From Tetrapyrgos nigripes (taxonomy: Eukaryota > Basidiomycota > Agaricomycetes > Agaricales > Campanellaceae), in contig JAACJM010000336.1 of the NCBI GenBank assembly GCA_013368315.1, forward strand, positions 1 through 64,000: 64,000 nucleotides of DNA, written 5' to 3'. Positions 35,721-47,430 of the stretch are shown one piece after another (within the stretch, counting starts at the first letter, position 1; each line of letters opens with the position of its first letter). The position numbers and the translations under genes were made by a program. Below the pieces are notes generated by a model. The model had not been told where the DNA came from. It saw nothing but the letters and a program-made list of their open reading frames with translations, and did not search any database.

Positions 35721-37114
35721 AATCGTTCAGCCAATCGGAGCGAGAAGATTACGCATACACCCGTATGCCTCGTTCCAACGCCAAGCCATCTATTGGTGCG
35801 TGCTTGTCTCCATTGACAATCTGAACTCTTTCGTACTAGCTGCTCAACTTCGAACAGCTCTGTCCCTCAACCCAAATTTGTTCGTGGACATTATGGGTAG
35901 TTATCGGAAGTGAGCACTTGAGCACGCCGCGTCAAGCTTATGTTCTCGATGTATACAACGGTCAACTTACGGTCATTGGTCCACAGAGGAAAAGCCGACT
36001 GTGGTGACATCGATATTCTAATCACTAGAGATACTGGGGATAGTAGAACTCATCAAGGTGTGTGGTTGCATTTCTTCAATTTGGCTTTCTCACTTCTACA
36101 TTCCTATCGACTAATCCTACATATCAACAGGAATCCTCAAACGCCCCCAAAAAAACTCTCCCAAGCCAACATCTTGACTGAAGATCTTGTTCTCTCCGCA
36201 GACTATGACGACGAGGAAGCGATATATCGTTGATTGTGTCATTTACCCAATCTTCCTGGAGCGAGAAGGAGAATCAAATTTCTGTGTATGCTTGGAAGAG
36301 CAGAGAAGCAGCGTTGTTGTATTATACGGCGAGTGCTCACTCTTAGCACATATGTGAGTCAGCGGTGGCTGGATGTTCTTACTCGCCTCTTCTCCTCTAC
36401 CCCTCCACTCAAGACTCAACGCTCGCCACGCGTTGACGTTTGACGTTTGCGCCATGTTTTGCTAACCAGTATGTGTACTTTACTCTGGGGAGATGATTTG
36501 GTGAGTCTAGCTTTTGGTTTATCACTCGGTACCATACGTGTTATACCAATTGATGACCGGCCAGTTTAATCGTTCAATCCACCTCAAAGCTCGACCTATG
36601 GGCTGCTTGCTCAATCAAAAGTAACTTACGAAAAGGTCATTCGGGATCCCAAGACGGAAAAAAGTTGAATACAAAAGTTGGATGATGGTGAGTTTCACTT
36701 CCTGCGACGACGGGTTCTTTCGACATCCTTCTCCTCCTCGTTGCCTCCTGTGTGTTTGGGTGACTCGGATTTTTGATTCATTTGGATTGATTACTGACAT
36801 GACGCTTTCAACCCTATCCAACAGGTATCCTAGTCGCAGCCAAAACTGAACAAGCTATCTTCGAGTACTTGAAGGTGAAATGCCAGGAACCGCACGAGAG
36901 AGTGAGGAATGTGAGTGTGGATATTGAACCTGTGGGGGGCGAGCGAGGTATGAGCTTGAGCTCGAGCGTAGAGGTGAAAGTAGAGGCAAGTGGGAGCGGA
37001 ATTGGAAATTCAAAGGCGCATTGAAAGGCTCTGAGGGATGATAAAAATATGCCCATCGACGCTGGTTTTGACGATTATCATTATGATTCGGAGAATGACT
37101 CGGATGGGAGGTGA
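35721..37114 (+). pseudogene. DNA polymerase X palm-thumb fragment, copy P5
   Basis: Starts after CTTTAG with a frame reading YAYTRMPRSEAKPSI, the best version of the pre-palm block. MGSYRK / RGKADCGDIDILITRDTGDS keeps the Asp pair. LSQANILTEDLVLSADYDDEEAIYR ends at TGA (36231-36233, where P1-P3 have AGA). Next, RRIKFLCM replaces RRINFLCTPW, so the third catalytic Asp is Lys. A base is missing in TGTATGCTTGG near 36288. The TGA insert and AH-stop are present. Not functional. Confidence 0.73.
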
Positions 37115-37918
37115 TTTCGAATTTTAACCTCAATGTGACCGTTAATGGGTCCCCAAGTTAATAAATGGTTCAGTCTGCATCAAATAGTTATCAGTAGTCT
37201 TTCTTCTATTGTACCTGTTTGTATCCCTACGCATATACCTAGAATAGTACTCTGGTTTGTGCGAGAATGTGTAATATGTCCTTGTACTGACACCAAAAAA
37301 ACAGCCTTGAATCATTGTCAAAGTCGAGCTCAAGAGCCCAACTCCGACTCTTGTTTGTTGATATCTGCGGAACGACACGGAACAGCCTTTCCTTGGTTTT
37401 TCCAAGTCAACTTGTTGTTCCCGAGTCCGACTGAGCAGGTAGATAAATACGAAATGCGAAATATAGAGGAGTAAACGTGTCCGACAGGTCGGTGGCTGGC
37501 CAACAATTGGAGCCGTCGTAACGTCTCAACAACTCAACTCATAGCTCAAAGTCGAACTACCTTGACGACTCAACAATCCATACATAGTACGTACAGCTGC
37601 AAAGACCATCGACGTCCATCAGAATTGCGTCTTGAAAGCCATGCACCTTCAACTATATAAACGCTACCAACTCAGGACCAACTTCATCCTTTTAGATACT
37701 TCCTAGTGCCTGTCGCATTATGTATCAAAAATGTCGACATTGTAGAAAGGTTTGGGACGATTTTGGCCTCATTGCATTGTTGGGATGAACGAATGGATTG
37801 GCTAGTACTATAGAATGAAACTGAATGAAGAATAGATATGAGAAGGAGGAACAGAGCAATGCGTACTACAGACAGTGCGCGCTATTACTTTTCTTAGTAT
37901 TGAAGTCCTGGCATCTCA
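37115..37918. other. Intergenic between P5 and NLR D
   Basis: Conserved pre-NLR flank (compare 7034-7825). At about 37250 it stops matching module E closely (TACTCTGGTTTGTG against TACTTGGTTTGTG). No gene seen. Confidence 0.5.
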
Positions 37919-38324
37919 AAATATATCTTATTTTCACCTTTGCTTGCTGAATGCTCATTGTCTTCAAACACTGAGCCAAGACCCCAATGCACTTCATTGC
38001 AATTACCCGAGTTTGACGGTGGTACCACAAGCTTCTCCAAGATGATACCTAGCTTCAAGCACGAACCGCTCAAAATGATGCCGTCAACGGCAAAGACGCC
38101 ATCAGCTCAACTGAATAGAAGCATTCGGCATCCGGCTCGGCGTCGGTTTCAAAACTTTGGGTTTCGCGCAAGTGATCAAATCCAAGTCACGCGCTCTGGA
38201 AACTTTCTGCACCGCGAAGAACTGAACCACCACAACGTCTACAAGGTACGTTGTTTTGATCTATAAAACGAATTGTGGGTTTCTGCGCAGTGCTGACTTG
38301 AGCTATATAGTGTTATTGTTGAAT
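37919..38324 (+). promoter_or_regulatory. NLR D promoter and leader with uORF
   Basis: ATATATCTTA at 37921, uORF ATG 38042, donor ACAAG/GTACG at 38245/38246, acceptor TATATAG before TGTTATTG, and the uORF stop two bases before ATG 38325. Confidence 0.42.
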
Positions 38325-41300
38325 ATGCCAAACATCTTCAGCAGACAATCTAAGCCAAAACAGGAGGACGTAATTCCTTCTGGTTTTGATTGGAGTCATG
38401 CGAAGACTGCTCTATCACTGGCTGCCAGTGTTGGAAAGGCAGCAGGGATTTCTCACCTCGAGGGAGCTGCTGAAATAGCAATAAAGATCATTGAAATTGT
38501 AGAGGTAGGTTTGCTTTCCATTTGTTGCTTCAATTTGCTCAAGTTGGCAATAGACAATGAAGAGAAACAAAGAGGACTGCATCAGTATTGCAAGAGATAT
38601 CACAGATTTGCTAGATGTGATCAAGGATATTATGGAGAGAGGAAGGAATGTCAAGCAAAATGAGATCCTGATGAAAAATGTGCAAAAACTTGAAAGGTAG
38701 GAAATATATTTTCACAATGAGTGAGTGTCTAAGGAAAGTGCTTGTTGCAGTGATTTGGGTATCATCAAAACCAAATTGGTCAAGATTAGCAACCGTAAAA
38801 CAAAGTTTCATGTGACTAGTGATGCAGAAATTATAAAGGAATGCAAAGGGAAGATCAGGGATTACATGGAGATCTTCAATGTAAGTAATCCTCAATTAAC
38901 AATTAATAAATGTTATCTGAATTTCTTCTTAAATATCAGACCAAAGCAAGTGTCAATATTTGGCAAAACACTGGAGAGATTTTGCAAGGCCAAGTAGATA
39001 TCAAAGAGGCAATGGCTCACATTGCCAAGACTCATGATCAGTCTAATATTACATATGAGTAAGTTTCCCTTTTCAAAAGCGGTTTCCAAAATCATGCTTA
39101 TTTTTTTGTCATTAAAGTGATCTTGAGAGAGTCACTCCTACAGCGTCTCTAGTGTTCTTTGGCAGAGAAGAATTGGTGGCTGAAGGAGTTGACCACCTGG
39201 TTAACAATAGCCAAGTATTTCTGGCAATCCTTGGAGCAGGACGAATTGGGAAAACATCTATTGCTCTGCATATCAACAATGCTCCACAAGTTAAGACCAA
39301 ATATGCAAAGGCATCATACTTTCTTCCTTGTGAAGTGCTGCCAGATGCAAAGTTATTGCTTCAAGGACTTATTCAGAGGCTGGGTATCGAGGTTGGACAG
39401 GGTGAAAGTCAACACAAAAAGTTAGAAAATTATTTCAGGGTCAACACTCAGTCAATTGTACTGATATTGGATAATTTTGAGACTCCCTGGAACAATGATC
39501 CAACAGATATTGAGAACCTTCTACGAAAGCTGGCTTCATTTGGTCAGGTTTCAATGATAGTTACAATGAGAGGATCAAAAGGTCCAGGGTCTCTTCGTTG
39601 GAAACGACTGGGGTTGGGTTCAATTCCTTCTCTCTCACTGGAATCAGCCAAAAGAGTTTTTCTGGAAATTTCTGGAAAGGAAGAATTGGAGGAAGAGAAT
39701 CATATTGTTGAAAGACTATTGAAGGAGCTCGATTGTGTTCCCCTTGCTATTACTCTTATTGCAAAGAGAGCTGTGGATTTTGAATTCCCCCTCGAATCAC
39801 TGCTGAGAATGTGGCAAGAAGGCAAAACAAAAATTCTCAAGGAAGGAAATACTGATGGGAGATTGACAAGTGTTAATTATTCAATTGAACTGTCTACAAA
39901 TCTTCTAGAGCCACATCAAACAGAACTTCTTGCAGTCATATGTTTCCTACCAGATGGGATCCCAGATTGGGTTACAAATCTTCCTGTGATGTTGTCAGGA
40001 TGGAAACAGTTGGACCAGTCTATTAGCACATTGCTAGGAAACTCTCTGGTTTTTAGTCAAAACAAAACCATCAAGGTTTTGGCTCCTATTCGTGAATATA
40101 TCAATGGTACTAGCATGAATATCCAAAGAGGAATTGGACTGCTAGAATCCTTCTATGTGTCTTGGCTCAAACAGCTTTCTGGCACAACACAGGAAAAGCA
40201 AGAGCAGATTCAACCTCATATTCTAAATATCACAAAGATACTCAAGGAGCAGGCCAACTCTGTTTCTAAGACACTTGATGTTGAAGCTGCCTATATTGTT
40301 ACTGATTTCACAAAGTTTTACCCATTGACATTGGATATTCTCAATAATATCCTTGATAAATGGCCTGGACTTAATGAGACACACAAAGTTGAGATAAGAT
40401 TCAAGAAGCTGTATATGCTAAATTGGTTAGCCATGTGGCATGAAGCTGTGACAGAGGCCAACGAAATGGAACAAAGTATGAAAAATGATCTTGAATCTCA
40501 TGCAAGAGTGATGAGAGAGCTGGGAGAAATCTATCGATTGCAAGACAAATACTCTGAAGCTGCTGAGATGGTGACTACAGCCAAAGATCAATTTGAACAA
40601 ATTGGAGATCAGCTATCAGTGGCAGATTGTTTGCGAAGGCTGGGTGATATCTATCAAAACCAAAGCAAATACACTGAAGCCACTGAGATGCTGACCGAAG
40701 CCCAAGATCAGTCCGAACACATTGGAGATCAGCTGGGAGCTGCTCAGTCTCTGCAAAGCCTGGGACAAATCTATATAATTCACAGCAAATACACTGAAGC
40801 TGCTGAGATGGTGACCAAAGCCAAAGATCAGTTCGAACAAATTGGAGATCAGCTAGGAGCTGCTCAGTCTCTGCAAAGCCTGGGAGAAATCTATCGAATG
40901 CAAAGCAAAGACACTGAAGCTGCTGAGATGCTGACTACAGCCAAAGATCAGTTTGCACAAATTGGAAGTCAGCTGGGAGTGACTCAGTGTCTGCGAAGTC
41001 TGGGAGACATTTATCAAATGCAAAGCAAATACATTGAGGCTGCTGAGATGCTGACTACAGCCAAAGATCAGTTTGAACAAATTGGAAATCAGCTGGGAGC
41101 TGCTCAATGTCTACGAAGCCTGGGCATGATCCATGACAACCAGGCCAATTATACTCAGGCTGTTGCAGTGCTACTTATGGCTAAAGCTCAGTTTGAAAAG
41201 ATTGGGGACCCATGGAAGTTGCAGCCTGTATGTATCGCCTGGGAAAATCTTACAGAATGCAAGGACTCTATGAAGATGCAAAATCTGCCCTTGCAGATGC

Positions 41301-41514
41301 AATCTTCACCTTCCAGAACCTTGGAAATCTCTATGATGCTGGATGGTGTTTGTATGAGTATGGCCTGATTTTCATGGATGAACGTCAATATTCACCGGCT
41401 AGAAGGAAGTTTGAAGAGGCTCTAGATACTTTTGCTTCTCATGGAGAGTTACAGAATCAAGTTGATATGTGTAATGAGCAATTAGCTTCCCTTAATGAGT
41501 TGGAGCAAGCTTAA
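38325..41514 (+). pseudogene. NLR D: MLKL-like/NB-ARC/TPR gene with C-terminal frameshift
   Basis: Exons 38325-38504, 38554-38696, 38751-38880, 38940-39058 and 39118-41514. Type II head and type II switch like NLR C. The P-loop reads GAGRIGKT instead of GAGGIGKT: it still fits GxxxxGKT but is unique here. Walker B is VLILDN, the GLPL-equivalent is CVPLAI, and the winged helix is AVICFLPDGIPDW. Eight TPR units start at residue 659. Near 41213 GGACCCATGGAAGTTGC replaces GGACCCATGGGGAGTTGC, a net 1-base loss plus substitution inside TPR unit 6. The frame then ends at 41368, while the original reading continues at 41212-41514 (MYRLGKSYRMQGLYEDAKSAL...LNELEQA). As sequenced, the protein loses its last two TPR units for an unrelated tail. 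It could be a real mutation or a base-calling error. Confidence 0.82.
40520..41478 (+). repeat. TPR-coding 120-bp tandem array in NLR D (8 units)
   Basis: Units at 40520, 40640, 40760, 40880, 41000, 41120, 41239 and 41359: spacing is 120 bp except 119 across the frameshift. Unit 3 is unusual (LGQIYIIHSKYTEAAEM), and unit 2 carries QDQSEHIGDQ in place of QDQFEQIGDQ. Confidence 0.88.
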
Positions 41515-42144
41515 GACATTAGTTGAATCATTGACTCCAGCAATTTCTTCAATTGTAATATTGTGTAAAATCTGTATCTGAGTAAAAGTAAACCTGAATA
41601 TATGGAACATTTTGAGATTGTGTTTTCTTTTTAAATTTAAAGAAACTGGATTACCATACTATGAACTGAATGTGCTGATGCTTTTAGCAATAAACAATTG
41701 CAATTTGTGTGATAACTTTTGGTTGTTAGCTCTTGGTTTCAAGTTTTGAGTCAAAAATAAAAAATATTTATCTTCACAGTGTGATTCAGGTATATAAATT
41801 CAGCGATAAGGTTGGTTGCTCACGTCTGATACTGATTTTTTTCGGATGGGTAGTACAAGGGAAACACTGTTGAGGCCATCCTGTTAAGGAATTACTTCAA
41901 AATGTAGTCACTGAGCCAGCCCCCCCACCAACACAACCAAAACTAAAAGCTGTACAGTACTAAGGAACTTAGAACAAAGGAAGGAAGGAGTTGATATCTT
42001 CAAGATAAGTATCTTGATTCTCACTAATTGTAAGAAGGCTGGCAGCGTGGCAAGTTGACATGGCAAGTGGTGGCAAGGTGATATGGGGCTCCCAATGATC
42101 TTGTCCATGGCCATCTCCAGGTCCCCTTTGACTCCTCTGACTCA

Positions 42145-42163
42145 GGGGGAGGGGGGGAGGGGG
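42145..42163 (+). other. G-quadruplex-prone tract
   Basis: GGGGGAGGGGGGGAGGGGG, three G-runs of 5, 7 and 5 split by single A, able to supply four G3 stacks. Shorter versions occur at the same place after the other NLR genes (12024, 20809, 30471, 53868). Confidence 0.5.
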
Positions 42164-42312
42164 AAAATCTAGGAGAGTGGAAATCTAAGAGAACAGGTTG
42201 GTAATGTACTAATGTTAAATGACATGGAATTTGGATTGGAACTTGAGATGAAATTTGAGCATTGATGTTAGTGAAAAGCTGACATACAACTGATATTCAG
42301 AACCATGCTGTA

Positions 42313-42329
42313 GGGAGGGGGGGGAGGGG
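42313..42329 (+). other. G-quadruplex-prone tract
   Basis: GGGAGGGGGGGGAGGGG, runs of 3, 8 and 4 with single-A loops. Equivalent runs at 12186 and 30636 are GGGAGGGGGGGG. Run length differs between modules. Confidence 0.45.
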
Positions 42330-43352
42330 AAGGCCAATGTGACTGAAAACTAAAATGCAACTTCTACAGTGGTCGTGTAATATAGTGTCATGGTAATGCC
42401 AAGTCCAATTCCATCTCGGTCTGTCTCCAGAGTCTGAATCCCTAGAATGGTCTAAGCATCCAAAGTTGATGCAAAGAAGTTACCCAATTCCAAAATTATC
42501 CAGGATCCTATTCGTAGATACTGGTACATACTACAATTTGCAACCATCGCCCGAGTTTCTGAGGCTGAGCCAGTGGCCACTGGTCTTGCAAAGTCTAACT
42601 TGCGCTTCAGGGACAGTCTGACTCTGTTGATAGTCTGAGTCGAGTAGTCTTGGAGTAGGTTCAACGCAAAGTATTAGTGCTGCATGACACGCGTCCCCAA
42701 TACGTCCCAGTATAACATATAATGTATAGCAAATGTATACGGAAAATTTAAATACCTGCAAAGATTCAAGACTGCAAATGATAAGACTGGACCACTGGTA
42801 CTGCAAGACGTGCACTTGACGTGGACAAAAGAACTTGGAAGTGAATTGAGAAATTGAAAAGAGAATTTCAACTCTCCGAAGTCAGCTATTCAGGAATCAG
42901 CAAGTACTAATTGAAATGTGTAATTATAAGGAAGGAAGAGTTGAGGAAGAGAGACAAAGGATACGACGCGTCGACACATACAATGACTCTACCGGAGAAG
43001 TAGTTTGAAGTATACCACATACTTTTTGGGGAACTGCTGAAACTTGGTCACACTCGTCTCAGGGTGATTTCGTTTTCAGACGTTTCGTTTATCATTACGT
43101 ATGTACACTACCGCTACCAAGCGTAGCACGTCGTAACACGCTTGGAACATGCACATTAACCCCTCATAACTCCGAGTTACTGACAAGAGAAAAAAAGTCA
43201 CAATCACAAAACATGTACAGAAAGAAGAAGACCAAAGCATAGCATACGCATATCGTTACGGTCAGCCGTCCATCTTTTTACTGGGTACCCCTATCAGCTA
43301 TCTCCCCCTCACCTACGTCCAACCAAACTCATCTCCCATCTACCCCCCACCA

Positions 43353-44827
43353 CTAGAAAACATACTGCGCAGTTAGAAACACCCGAAACGCCCCCTCCAA
43401 AGCCTTTACAATCCCAAGCGCTGCTCCAGCAGCTAACCCACCAACGAGTAGAGTCGACACTGCACCCCAAACAATACCTTTCCAGACGCCGAGGGTAGAG
43501 TTGGATGTGTATGCTCCGGTAAACTGTTTAAAGTTGAGTTAGCGGTTGGTTTGGATTTGAGTTTGCGTGGAAGTGTGAGTGTTAGATGAAGGTTTGGCAG
43601 GGAGGGGGCGGGGGATAGAGAATAAACAAGATAAAGGTGGGAAAGATAAGAAAGGGTAGGGGGGAAGCAAAGTGGGGAAGAAAACGAAGGCCCAACAAAC
43701 ACAAAAATGCACAAAGCACCAAGGTGAGGACCGGAGAGTGGAGTAGAGTAGAGTAAAGTAGAAATACCGATCGCTTACCTGAGCCTTAATCGCACCAAAC
43801 ACCAACAGCACCACTCCCATCACCACACACGAGTAAATCAACGCCGTCGAAGCTTGAGGTATGAAGAAGTATGGGAACAGCGGGACAAGTCCACCAATGA
43901 GGTATCCGAGTCCAATGGTGAAGACAGAGACGTAGAGGCGGGAGGTAGGGACTTCTTCTGTCGGATCAAAGGGAAAAGAGGGTTAGTAAATGGATAACGA
44001 AGAGAGTGTAAAGGAAGATAAAGAGACACTCACCCAACCCCTGCCCAAACTTGAGCAAAAACGCCGTACTCCATCTCAACGCCTTAGCAACGGCCCTACA
44101 AGTCCCCTCATCAACGCCCACAGGCCCAAGCACCTCTTCGACCTCTCTCTCGACCTCGCCAGCACAACTTCTGATTACCCGAGCCGCTGTGTGGTTTTTC
44201 AAATACGGGTAATGATCGCGCTCAGCTTGAGAAGCGAGGGATCCGCCTATGCCCATGGATATGGCTCCAACGATGAGTTTGGCTACACCACCAGGGACGA
44301 CGAGGCGGGATGTGCCTAGGGAGGAGAGGCCGGCAGTTAGGGCAAAGGAGACAGTAAGGCTGTCGGAGAGGCTGATGATGCTGGGAGGGGTGAAAAGGGC
44401 GGGGTGGGTAAAGGTTTCGAAAACGGCGAGAATGGAGGAGGGCACAAAAAAGACTCACACATCCCGAACAACATATGGATCAATCAATGTCCGCCTTCAG
44501 CTCTTTACAAGAAATCCCATCTGCCCTCGAGTTCTTTGTGCATTTCGCTGTGAGCGGTATCGTTTCTAAGTCGGCGTCGATAGAGTTTCGATAGGGGGGT
44601 GCTGCGTTTGGGTTGTTGGGGTTGTTGGGACGGCGAATGGGTACGCTAGGTGCGTGTGCGCTGGTGATGTCGTTCACGGTGAGATGCTGTTTCGGTGGAG
44701 CATATTGCGTGTTACGGCTCTGGTTGAAGTCGACGAGGTTGGTGGTAGTGTTGCACAAGGCGTCCTTGAAGTCAGCGAGGTTGGTGTCATGGTGAAGAGT
44801 GGGTGGTGGATGGCTAGAGCCGAGCAC
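43353..44827 (-). pseudogene. CCC1/VIT1-like iron transporter, copy V7 (subtype a)
   Basis: Nearly identical to V5, with start ATG at 44827 (MLGSSHPPPTLHHDTNLADF), the same 4-nt duplication after KADID (about 44478) and the same SLSDSLTVSFAL and RWSTAFLLKF changes. It differs at the 3' end: ACCCGAAACGCCCCC against ACCCGACGCCCCC (about 43383) gives another extended tail, stopping at 43353. Shared lesions show that V5 and V7 were already broken when the D/E block was copied. Confidence 0.68.
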
Positions 44828-46122
44828 GCTGCTGACAGTGACGGCGACGTTGATGAGGAAGAAGCAAATCAGTGACCACGACGCTGTCCGGAACAGTCAT
44901 TACCGTGGCAAATGACGTTAACGTCCTGAGCAAGAGAAAGACTGCTTGGTTCACCGCCGACCGGTCTCCGAGTCTACCATCTCACGCACTCTACTCCGTA
45001 ACTCCATGCGTAGCGTACCAGGATACTCAAGCTCCCCAGGAGCCTTCTAACTTTGACTCGTCCTCAGGCTCATACTTATCTTGTCCTCATCTTCGAAATT
45101 AGAACGGTCTAAGCTAAGGCTCAGTATGCAAAGTTGATGCAATGAAGTTCCAACCCCGACCCCGGAATCTCAATCCCCAATCTCCTCCTCCCAAATAGTA
45201 CTTATCCCATTTGTACATACTTCCCACAATCAAGCTACAATTTGCAATGTAACCACACAATCTCACTGAGTCCGAGCCTCAGAGGCTGAGTTTGGGGCCA
45301 AGTCACTCATTGGTTGCTTATTAGCATTGGTCTGTTGATACTCTGAGACGTCAAGACTGGAGTACAGTCGAGTACTGTAAGGAGTCTTGGAGTAGTCAAG
45401 GTGTAATAGTTAAGGTGTAGTCCCAATTGGGCTCATAGGTTCGACATAGGTTGATCGCGACACGCGTCCCAAATGCGTCCTTGTTTGACCGTATATATGC
45501 CAAACGTATACTAAAAAATTAAACACCCGCGAAGACCATAAGACCAGTACCGTACGAGTAAAACATGGACTTGACGTGGACAGAAGTTGCAGCTTCAGCA
45601 GGTAATAATTCAACTTGAGGATCGCCAGTATGCAAGAAGAGGATGGTGGTGGGATGGTGGTATAAAGAACTGAGCCCAAACTTGGCCCAATCCCATAGGA
45701 CGTGACGTGTCGACGTGTACGATGATACCGGATACTAATACTATGTACACCAGATACTTTTGGGGGGGAGACTTCATCCCACTCGAGGCTCACAGGACAA
45801 TTTCATTGCAAGGATTATGCATACTATCATTATGTATGTACACTACTGCTAACTCGACACTACTGCTACCACACATAACACGCTCGTAACGCCGACATCT
45901 CGTAACACCAACGCATCCAGAGAGAATCTGCAAAAGAAAACAAAGGTAGTATGGCATATGCGTCTCGTCAGCTGTCCGTCCGTCTACCGGATACTCCTAC
46001 CCACTATCACCCCCACTATCACCCCCCCTCTCCCTGTCCCCCTCTCCCATCTCCCCACCAACATCCACACAAGGCAAGTAACAAAGGTAACACAAACATA
46101 CTAGGCATTGGGCGCTAGCAAC
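44828..46122. other. Spacer between V7 and V8
   Basis: Near-copy of 33126-34393, including the 76-codon frame of unknown meaning (44872-45102) and the ACTATCACCCC repeats near 46010. Differs from that block mainly by one-base changes in C-runs. Confidence 0.5.
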
Positions 46123-47395
46123 CTACTCCCCGCCTCCCTCCAAAGCCTTTACAATCGCAAACGCCGCTCCAGCCGCTAAACCACCAACGAGTAGAGTTGA
46201 CACTGCCCCCAAGCAATACCTTTCCAGACGCCCAGGGTAGAGTTGGATGTGTATGCTCCGGTGACCTGTTTACGTGTTAAAGGAAGTGTGAGTGAGTGTT
46301 TGCGTGGACGTGTGAGTGAGTGAGGGTTAGAGGACGGTATGTCAAGAGTGATGGGGGGGAATACAAGAGGAGAAAGAAAGGCGAGAAAAGGTAGAAGCAA
46401 GGAAGTAAGGGAGGGAGGGAAACAAAAGCACAAAGGCCCAAAAGCGAAGACCGGAGAGCAGAAGAAAACGCTTACCTGAGCCTTGATCGCACCAAACACC
46501 AACAACACCGCTCCCGTCACCACACACAAGTAGACCAACACTGTCGATGCTTGAGGTATGAAAAAGTATGTGAACAGCGGGATAAGTCCACCAATGAGGT
46601 ATCCGAGTCCAATGGTGAAGGCGGATATGTAGAGGCGGGAGGTAGGTACTTCTTCTGTAAGAGCAAAGGGAAAAGAGTATTAGTAAGGGTGTAGATAGAT
46701 AACGAAGAGAGATAAAGAGGCAAAATAACGAAGAGACACCCACCCAACCCCTGTCCAAACTTGAGCAAAAACGCCGTCAGCCCCACATCCTTACTCCACC
46801 TCAAGCCCCCTCCTGTCTTCTCATCCCTCTGTCTCTGTTCCGGAGTCACACCCTCCTCCCCACCTGCCTCCCTCAACACCTTCGCAACAGCTCTACAGGT
46901 CCTTTCACCAACGCCCACAGGCCCCAAACCTCCTCAACCTCTCTCTCCATCTCACCAGCACAACTCCTGATTACCCAAGCCGCTGTTTGGTTTTGCAAGT
47001 ACTGGTAATGATCGTGCTCGGCTTGGGAGGCGAGGAATTCGCCTATACCCACGGATATGGCTCCAGCGATGAGCTCGGTGACGAGGGGGGATGCGCCTAG
47101 AGAGGAGAGCCCAGCGGTTACGGAGAAGGGGACGGTGAGGCCGATGAGGCCAGGCGGGGCGAGTAAGGGTTTGGAAAACGGCGAGGATGCTCCACCTCTC
47201 CGAGTACGAAAAAACGACTCACACATCCCTAACAACGTCCGCCTTCAACTGTTTACAACAAATCCCATCTGCTCTAGAATTCCTTGCGCATTTCGCTGTG
47301 AGGGATGTTGTTTCCGAGTCGGGGATGCCACGTTGTTGTTTGGGGTTGGCGTTATTGGGACGGCGAATGGGCACGCTGGGTACGTTGACAATTGA
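46123..47395 (-). pseudogene. CCC1/VIT1-like iron transporter, copy V8 (subtype b)
   Basis: Exon 4 ends GGRE/GGGE-like then stop at 46123. A base is missing in CACTGCCCCCAAGC (about 46206), so WGAVSTLLVGG is read as WGQCQLYSLVV. Exon 3 (EEVPTSRLYISAFTIG) is readable. Exon 2 keeps GLTVPFSVTAGLSSLG, GAISVGIGEFLASQAEHDHY and EMEREVEEV, then shifts frame at GGCCCCAAACC (about 46923). The exon 2 acceptor is missing, as in V6, and exon 1 has no start codon. Confidence 0.66.
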
Positions 47396-47430
47396 GTGAC
47401 AAGTCTATGACATTATTACCCTTCCTTTAG

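Larger units (their letters stand above)
31680..37240. repeat. Long near-identical block, module D copy
   Basis: V5-spacer-V6-P5 matches 43380-48950 almost base for base at an offset of about 11.70 kb. Similarity falls off upstream near the V5 3' flank and downstream before NLR D. Differences within it are mostly one-base homopolymer changes. Confidence 0.85.
41515..43352. other. 3' region of NLR D and V7 3' flank
   Basis: Mixed between the A/C and B/E types: the tail near 41840 resembles B/E, while GGCTGGCAGCGTGGCAAG (about 42035) resembles A/C. Two strong G-rich runs at 42145-42163 and 42313-42329. 42440-43230 is the V 3'-flank segment. No gene recognised. Confidence 0.52.
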
